Positions 58,798 through 64,000 of a stretch of DNA of 64,000 nt are shown here, piece by piece. The stretch is from Mangrovihabitans endophyticus (GTDB lineage Bacteria; Actinomycetota; Actinomycetes; Mycobacteriales; Micromonosporaceae). The notes beneath the pieces are model-generated. The model made no database searches. It was not told where the DNA came from and was given only the letters and a program-made list of their open reading frames with translations. The stretch lies in contig NZ_BMMX01000017.1 of the NCBI RefSeq assembly GCF_014646155.1, positions 39,250 through 103,249 on the forward strand, read 5' to 3'. A program made the position numbers and the translations under genes. The first letter of the stretch is position 1. Every line of letters begins with the position of its first letter.

Positions 58798-60852
58798 ATG
58801 CCGTCCGCGATCGTCCACCGGATCGCGCGAGGCGCCCTGCTGCTCGGTGGGGCGGCGCTGCTCAGCGCCGTGCCCCCGAGCGTCTCCGCCTCGGCCGCCA
58901 CCACACCCGTCGCCGTGACCGTGAACGCCCCCGCCGGGCTTGCCGTCGTCCCCGGCGCCGCCCTGGGCGTCAACGACGCCGTCTGGGACGCCCAACTGGG
59001 CACCACCGCGGTGTCCGACCTGCTCGACGCCGCCGGCGTCCAGATGATCCGTTACCCGGGCGGTTCCTACGCCGACATCTACCACTGGCGCGACAACACC
59101 GCGCCCGGCGGATACGTCGCGCCGGACACCGACTTCGACACCTTCATGGCCTCGGTCCAGCGGATCGGCGCCGAGCCGATGATCATCGCGAACTACGGCA
59201 CCGGTACGCCCGAGGAGGCCGCCGGCTGGGTGCGGTACGCGCGGGACAAGGACTACCCGGCACGGTTCTGGACGATCGGCAACGAGAACTACGGCAACGG
59301 TCACTACGGGTCCGCCTGGGAGGCCGACGATCACGCGGACAAGAGCCCCGCGGCGTACGCGCAAGGGGTCGTGGACTACGCCGAGGCGATGCGCGCCGCC
59401 GACCCGGACATCAAGATCGGCGCGGTGCTCACCATGCCGGGCAACTGGCCGGACGGCCTGGTCGCCGAGGGCGACGCCGGTACCTGGAACCAGGAGGTGC
59501 TGACGCGTGCCGGCGCGGCCATCGACTTCGTGGACGTGCACTGGTATCCGGCCGAGACCACCGCCGCCGCCACGCTGGCCAAGACCGGGCAGCTCGACGA
59601 CGCCATGCACCTGCTGCGGGAGCAGATCGACCGGTACGCCGGCCCGCACGCCGACCGGATCAAGATCAGCATGACCGAGACCAACGTGGACGTCGGGCGC
59701 AACACCCAGCCGGGGGCCCTGTTCCTCGCCGACACCTACAGCGAACTGCTGGAGAACGGCGTGTTCACGGTGCACTGGTGGAACGTGCACAACGGCATGG
59801 GCGAGGTCAGCACCGTCGCCGGGCAGACCGACTACGCCGACTACGGCATGCTCTCCAGCGGCAACTGCCAGTCCGACGGCACCGTCTGTGAGCCTCCCCT
59901 GAACACCCCGTTCCCGGCATACCGGGCGCTGGGCATGATGAGTTCCTTCGTCCGGCCGGGGGATCAGTTGATCGGGGCCGGCGCGGACGATCCGCTGGTG
60001 GCCGCGCATGCCGCCCGGCGCCCGGACGGCGACCTGGCGGTCCTGCTGATCAACCGGGACCCGGACCGGGAGCGGTCGGTCACCCTGGACTACCGGGGAT
60101 GGACGCCGGGTTCCGGCACGCCGACCGTCGCCACCCTCGGCAACGGCGACACGGCCGTGCACACCGCGACGGCCGGGACGGCGACCGCGCAGACCCTGCC
60201 GCCCTACTCGCTGACCCTGCTCACCGTGCACCCGGCCACCGCGCCCACCGGAGCGCCGCATGCGCCCGGCCAGCCCACCGCCACCGCGGTCACCGACCAC
60301 GCCGCGACGTTCACCTGGGCGGCCGCCGGGGCGGGCGGGCACCCGATCGCCAAGTACGAGGTCTACCGCAACGACGGCGGGGTGAGCGAGCAGCTCGGCG
60401 AAACCCCGGGCACGTCCTTCACGGCCGGCAATCTGCGGCCCGGAACGCGGTACACGGTGACCGTGGTGGCCCGCGACGCGGCGGGCCGTGCCTCGTGGTC
60501 CTCACCGCCGCTGACGTTCACCACCGGCACCCCGGCGACCAGCGCCTGCACGGTGCGGCTGACCGACACCAACGACTGGGGCAACGGCTTCGTGGGCAGC
60601 ATCGACATCACCAACAACGACGGCGAGGCGCTCCCCGGTTGGACCCTCGCCTTCACCTGGCCGACGCCGTGGCAGTCGGTGGACAGCGGGTGGAACGCCA
60701 CCTGGGCGCAGTCCGGTCGCACGGTCCGGGTGACCGGCACCGGCCTGGGCGCAGACCAGACGGTGACGGTGGGCTTCGTCGGCTCCTACAGCGGGCCGAA
60801 CGTGTTGCCGGCCGCCTTCACGCTCAACGGCACGGTCTGCACGACCGGCTGA
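58798..60852 (+). CDS. Secreted arabinofuranosidase-like glycoside hydrolase with FN3 and CBM2
   Basis: 684 aa. Signal peptide 1-33. Clan-A catalytic barrel (about 40-480): YPGGSYADIYHWRDN, acid/base Glu in WTIGNENYGN, nucleophile Glu in SMTETNVD, as in GH51/alpha-L-arabinofuranosidase-like enzymes. FN3 module at about 495-580 (KYEVYRNDGG), CBM2 at about 585-684 with terminal Cys (WGNGFVGSIDITN, GWTLAFTW). Attacks plant-wall polysaccharide held on cellulose. Under a CebR box; ends in a strong hairpin. Confidence 0.88.
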   Translation: MPSAIVHRIARGALLLGGAALLSAVPPSVSASAATTPVAVTVNAPAGLAVVPGAALGVNDAVWDAQLGTTAVSDLLDAAGVQMIRYPGGSYADIYHWRDNTAPGGYVAPDTDFDTFMASVQRIGAEPMIIANYGTGTPEEAAGWVRYARDKDYPARFWTIGNENYGNGHYGSAWEADDHADKSPAAYAQGVVDYAEAMRAADPDIKIGAVLTMPGNWPDGLVAEGDAGTWNQEVLTRAGAAIDFVDVHWYPAETTAAATLAKTGQLDDAMHLLREQIDRYAGPHADRIKISMTETNVDVGRNTQPGALFLADTYSELLENGVFTVHWWNVHNGMGEVSTVAGQTDYADYGMLSSGNCQSDGTVCEPPLNTPFPAYRALGMMSSFVRPGDQLIGAGADDPLVAAHAARRPDGDLAVLLINRDPDRERSVTLDYRGWTPGSGTPTVATLGNGDTAVHTATAGTATAQTLPPYSLTLLTVHPATAPTGAPHAPGQPTATAVTDHAATFTWAAAGAGGHPIAKYEVYRNDGGVSEQLGETPGTSFTAGNLRPGTRYTVTVVARDAAGRASWSSPPLTFTTGTPATSACTVRLTDTNDWGNGFVGSIDITNNDGEALPGWTLAFTWPTPWQSVDSGWNATWAQSGRTVRVTGTGLGADQTVTVGFVGSYSGPNVLPAAFTLNGTVCTTG

Positions 60853-60869
60853 CGGACCGGCCGCAAGAC

Positions 60870-60920
60870 GTGGCCGCCGGGCGGGCACCTGACCGAGGGG
60901 AGTGCTCGCCCGGCGGCCAC
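60870..60920 (+). terminator. Intrinsic terminator after the CBM2 hydrolase
   Basis: Perfect 14-bp arms GTGGCCGCCGGGCG (60870-60883) and CGCCCGGCGGCCAC (60907-60920), 23-nt loop. Confidence 0.87.
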
Positions 60921-61032
60921 CATGACAAATCTCTCCCGATCAGCAGGCAACACGAGGAAACCGCAGATCATTACGGATCACCACGAGTGAGACTCCGGTA
61001 ACGGGCGAAGAGCCGGCGGTGCGGATCAACGG

Positions 61033-63837
61033 ATGTCGCTGCGGCGCCGTCTTCTCCGTGTGACTCAGGAGAACCGGAGGGACCCGCGCCCGAGGTGGCG
61101 CAGAATGGCGGCGCGGGTCGCCGTGGTGACGCTCGTCTGGTGCGGCGCCGGCGTCGGGGCGGCCGAGGCCTATGTGGACGCGGTGCCGCTGCCCGGCACC
61201 CCGGCCGCGGTCCAGGCGTCCACGCTCTATTACGCCGACGGCCGTACCGTCCTGGCCCGGGTGGGCACCACCGACCACAGCGACGTGCCGCTGTCCGCGG
61301 TGCCGCCCGGCATGCGCCACGCGATCCTGGCCGCCGAGGACCGCGACTTCTACCACCACGCCGGGGTGTCGCTGCGCGGGATGCTGCGCGCGGTGGTCGC
61401 GGACGCGCGCGGCGGGCGCGAGGGCGCCTCCACCATCACCCAGCAGTACGCCCGCAACGCCTTTCTCACCCAGGACTTCTCGGCCGGGCGCAAGGCCCGC
61501 GAAATGGTCCTGGCGGTCAAGCTGGAACGGCAGTACACCAAGGACCAGATCCTGGAACGTTATCTGAACACCATCTACTTCGGACGGGGCGCGTACGGGA
61601 TAGCAGCCGCGGCCGGCGCGTACTTCGGGGTCGGCGTGGGCCGTCTCACCCCCGCCCAGGGCGCGGTGCTCGCCGCGGCGGTGAAGGACCCGTACCACTT
61701 CGACCCGGCGGTGGATCCGGCCGGCGCGCGGCAGCGCTGGAGGTGGATCATCGCAGCGGAACGCGCGCAGGGCTGGCTGGACGCCGACCCGGCGTACCCG
61801 CCCGTGCGCCCCGCCCACGCACGGCTGGACGACGCCAACGGGCTGATCGTCGACCAGGTGGAACGGGAACTGGCGGGGCACGGCGTGACGCCCCGCGAGC
61901 TGCACACCCGCGGCCTGCGGGTGGTGACCACGGTGGACGCGGACGCGCAGCGGGCGGCCGTGCGCCGCGTGGCCGGGACGCTCGCCGACCAACCGGCCGG
62001 GCTGCGCGCGGCGGTGGTCGCCGTCGACCCGGCCACCGGCGGGGTGCGCGCGTACTACGGCGGCGCGCAGGGCCGCGGCTACTTCGACGACGCCGCGGCG
62101 CCCCGGCCCCCGGCATCCGCCTTCACGCCGATCGTGCTGGCCGCGGCCCTGGAACAGGGCATCGGATACGACTCGCGCTGGGACGGCAGCTCACCCCGCA
62201 CGTTCCCGGGCCGCGGGCCGCTGCGCAACCCCGACGGGCGGCAATGCCCCGACTGCACCCTGCGCCAGGCGATGGTGGACTCGCTGCGCACCCCGTTCTA
62301 CGCGGTCGCGCAGCGCGTCGGCGCGGGGCGGGTGCGTGACACCGCGTACCGGCTGGGGGTCTCCCGCACGTACGACGGACGCCAGACCCTGGTCGACGTG
62401 CGCGGCGACCCGGAGCCGGGGCGCACCCGCGCCGACATCGCCCTGGGCCGGTACGCGGTGACCCCGGCCGACCTGGCGTCGGTGTACGCCACCTTCGCCG
62501 CCGGCGGGATCCGGCACCGGCGGCACTTCGTGACCTCAGCGGCCGGGCCGGACGGGGCGCCGCGCTGGCGCTTGCACGCCGCCGGTGCCCGGGTGCTGAG
62601 CGCGAACGCGGCGGCGGACGTCTCCGCCGTGCTGCACGCCGTCGTCCAGGCCGGGCAGGCGCGTCCGGACCGGCCCGCCGCGGGCGAGGCGGGCAGCCAG
62701 CAATGGGGCGACACGCATGACAACCAGGACGCGTGGATGGCCGGGTACACGCCGCAGCTCGCCACCGCGGTATGGCTGGGACGATCGGTGCCAGGCCCGA
62801 TCCGGGACCGGGACGGCGAACCGATCGAGGGCGGCACCGTGCCGGCCCGGCTGTGGCGCGATGTCACGCATGACGCGCTGACCGACACGCCGCCGACGGC
62901 GCTGCCGCCGCCGGCGCATCTGGGCCGCACCGATGTGGGCGACGCCGGCGCGCGCGGCCGCTCCCGCCGCGCGGCGCACTCGCCGGAGTCGGGGCCGGAG
63001 TCGGGGTCGGGGTCGGGGTCGGGGGAGTCCGGCACGTCCACCGGCGACCTGGTGGTGGTGCACACCCGGCACCCCGGCAAGCGGCTCGCCCTGACCTTCG
63101 ACGACGGCCCTTCCCCCTACACCACACAGGTGCTGGCACTGCTCGCCGAGTACGGCATCACGGCCACCTTCTGCATGGTGGGCGAGGAGGTCGATCGTTA
63201 TCCGGGCATCGTCCGGCAGGTGGTCGCCCGGGGGCACCGGCTGTGCAACCATTCGTGGCGGCATGACGACCTGGGCGTGGTGTCCGCGGACGTGGCGCGC
63301 CACGACATGGAGCGCACCGACGCGGCCCTGGCACGCGCCGTGCCCGGCGCCACGGTCACCTATTTCCGGGCGCCGTACGGCAGTTGGGGCGGCACCGCGC
63401 ACGTCGCGGCCGGGCGTGGCCAGACGCCGCTGGGCTGGCTGGTGGACCCGGACGACTGGACGATGCCGGGCGCGGACGTGATCGCCGGCCGCATCCGCGA
63501 CCAGGTGACGCCGCGCGCGGTGGTGCTGGTGCACGACGGCGGCGGGGATCGTGCGCAGACGGTGCAGGCGCTGCGCACCCTGATCCCGGAGCTGCTGGCG
63601 GACGGGTGGACGTTCGACCTGCCGGAGACGACGGTGGCGGCGCGGCGGTTGCCGTCGGCGTCACCGTCGGGCACTCCGACACGTTCCGGCGACCCGACGT
63701 CGTCATCCACCCCGCCACCGGCGACCCCGAGCTCGGCAGCCCCGCCACCGCCCACGCCGACCTCGGCAGTCCCGCCACCCCCACCCCCGCCCCCCACCCC
63801 CGCCCCCGGGGGCGCCGAGCCGTCGCGTCGATCTTGA
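61033..63837 (+). CDS. Fusion: class A PBP (GT51 glycosyltransferase + degenerate transpeptidase) with NodB polysaccharide deacetylase
   Basis: 934 aa. Basic N-terminus, one membrane helix (26-48), then GT51: EDRDFYHHAG (102-111), GASTITQQYARN (131-142), ERYLNTIYFGRGAYGI (175-190), all intact. A transpeptidase-type domain follows (about 325-610), but SxxK is SAFT (362-365), SxN is SLR (417-419) and KTG is EAG (552-554). After a Ser/Gly-rich linker a NodB domain (about 675-860) has TFDDGP (688-693), HSWRH (740-744), RAPYG (779-783) and HD (834-835) intact, then a Pro/Thr tail. Predicted external: polymerises glycan but cannot crosslink, and deacetylates GlcNAc or MurNAc. Weak RBS before the ATG. 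The stop lies inside repeat copy 5. Confidence 0.88.
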   Translation: MSLRRRLLRVTQENRRDPRPRWRRMAARVAVVTLVWCGAGVGAAEAYVDAVPLPGTPAAVQASTLYYADGRTVLARVGTTDHSDVPLSAVPPGMRHAILAAEDRDFYHHAGVSLRGMLRAVVADARGGREGASTITQQYARNAFLTQDFSAGRKAREMVLAVKLERQYTKDQILERYLNTIYFGRGAYGIAAAAGAYFGVGVGRLTPAQGAVLAAAVKDPYHFDPAVDPAGARQRWRWIIAAERAQGWLDADPAYPPVRPAHARLDDANGLIVDQVERELAGHGVTPRELHTRGLRVVTTVDADAQRAAVRRVAGTLADQPAGLRAAVVAVDPATGGVRAYYGGAQGRGYFDDAAAPRPPASAFTPIVLAAALEQGIGYDSRWDGSSPRTFPGRGPLRNPDGRQCPDCTLRQAMVDSLRTPFYAVAQRVGAGRVRDTAYRLGVSRTYDGRQTLVDVRGDPEPGRTRADIALGRYAVTPADLASVYATFAAGGIRHRRHFVTSAAGPDGAPRWRLHAAGARVLSANAAADVSAVLHAVVQAGQARPDRPAAGEAGSQQWGDTHDNQDAWMAGYTPQLATAVWLGRSVPGPIRDRDGEPIEGGTVPARLWRDVTHDALTDTPPTALPPPAHLGRTDVGDAGARGRSRRAAHSPESGPESGSGSGSGESGTSTGDLVVVHTRHPGKRLALTFDDGPSPYTTQVLALLAEYGITATFCMVGEEVDRYPGIVRQVVARGHRLCNHSWRHDDLGVVSADVARHDMERTDAALARAVPGATVTYFRAPYGSWGGTAHVAAGRGQTPLGWLVDPDDWTMPGADVIAGRIRDQVTPRAVVLVHDGGGDRAQTVQALRTLIPELLADGWTFDLPETTVAARRLPSASPSGTPTRSGDPTSSSTPPPATPSSAAPPPPTPTSAVPPPPPPPPTPAPGGAEPSRRS

Positions 63838-63898
63838 ACTTTACGGTCAGACATATACCCCCTGACGGTACTAACCGGACACAGAAAGTCCAAGATCG
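63827..63898. repeat. Palindromic intergenic repeat, copy 5 (provides the stop codon of the PBP fusion)
   Basis: Left arm GTCGATCTTGAACTTT (63827-63842), right arm AAAGTCCAAGATCG (63885-63898), one stem mismatch. The TGA inside CTTGAAC ends the PBP reading frame. Confidence 0.88.
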
Positions 63899-63922
63899 GC
63901 GAGGCTGGGAGCGGCACGTGCG

Positions 63923-63993
63923 TCGATCTTGGACTTTCCGGTCGGATATGTCGTTCATAGGTGGGCAGAAGTGGCCCATGAAGTTCAAGATCG
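63923..63993. repeat. Palindromic intergenic repeat, copy 6
   Basis: Left arm TCGATCTTGGACTTTCCGG then TCGGATATGT, right arm GAAGTTCAAGATCG. Adjacent to copy 5 (24 bases apart) as copies 3 and 4 are adjacent. Confidence 0.85.
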
Positions 63994-64000
63994 GTGGCGT

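Overview
The window is very GC-rich and gene-dense. It has actinobacterial Shine-Dalgarno sites, many GTG starts and ATGA/GTGA stop-start overlaps. CBM2-bearing glycoside hydrolases, a CebR-type cellobiose operator, a DivIVA-like coiled-coil protein and paired P450s all point to a filamentous soil actinomycete. A member of the Micromonosporaceae (Actinoplanes-like) is my best guess, not proven. I saw no rRNA, tRNA, CRISPR array, transposase or prophage.

Region 1 (1-8.7 kb) is an ion-homeostasis block: the end of a ClC chloride transporter with CBS domains, a MarR regulator with operators, a CPA-type Na+/H+ antiporter, a K+ channel, BON and CBS proteins, an ArsB/NhaD-type permease and NhaA. 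The last two share a strongly conserved 22-nt leader block that looks like a structured RNA.

Region 2 (9-18.4 kb) is mixed: a DivIVA-like protein, two Zn-dependent sugar/alcohol dehydrogenases, a PspC protein, small membrane proteins, an intracellular GH5 and a secreted GH5 mannanase-like enzyme with CBM2.

Region 3 (18.5-38.4 kb) is one catabolic island of four operons arranged as two divergons. The left divergon is centred on two GntR operators (23133-23210). It drives a fused 2-oxoacid dehydrogenase E1, an E2 and a C-C hydrolase of the 2,6-dihydroxypseudooxynicotine hydrolase family in one direction. In the other direction it drives a VOC protein, the GntR regulator and a two-subunit molybdenum hydroxylase. 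The right divergon is centred on two LacI operators (35264-35375). It drives a Liv-type ABC importer followed by a beta-hydroxyacid dehydrogenase, a creatinase-like M24 protein and a succinate-semialdehyde dehydrogenase-like enzyme in one direction, and a signal-less substrate-binding-like protein, an MFS transporter and the LacI regulator in the other. The enzyme set resembles the logic of nicotine/N-heterocycle degradation, but the substrate is unknown.

Region 4 (38.5-51.8 kb) holds a lipoprotein behind a CebR box, a cysteine-free HesB-like protein, a TetR/P450/ferredoxin unit with a broken P450 5' remnant, an SGNH esterase, an EEP-family phosphatase/nuclease, a restriction-endonuclease-like protein next to a Ser/Thr kinase, and a fully coupled XRE-ImmA-membrane protein-P450 operon.

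Region 5 (52-64 kb) holds secreted and surface enzymes: a secretory lipase, a beta-lactamase-fold hydrolase coupled to a TetR-C-like protein, an M14 carboxypeptidase, a PPOX protein and an arabinofuranosidase-like GH with FN3 and CBM2 under a CebR box. Last is a remarkable 934-residue fusion of a peptidoglycan glycosyltransferase, a catalytically ruined transpeptidase and an intact NodB deacetylase.

A family of about 75-nt palindromic intergenic repeats (six copies, four places) punctuates regions 2, 4 and 5.
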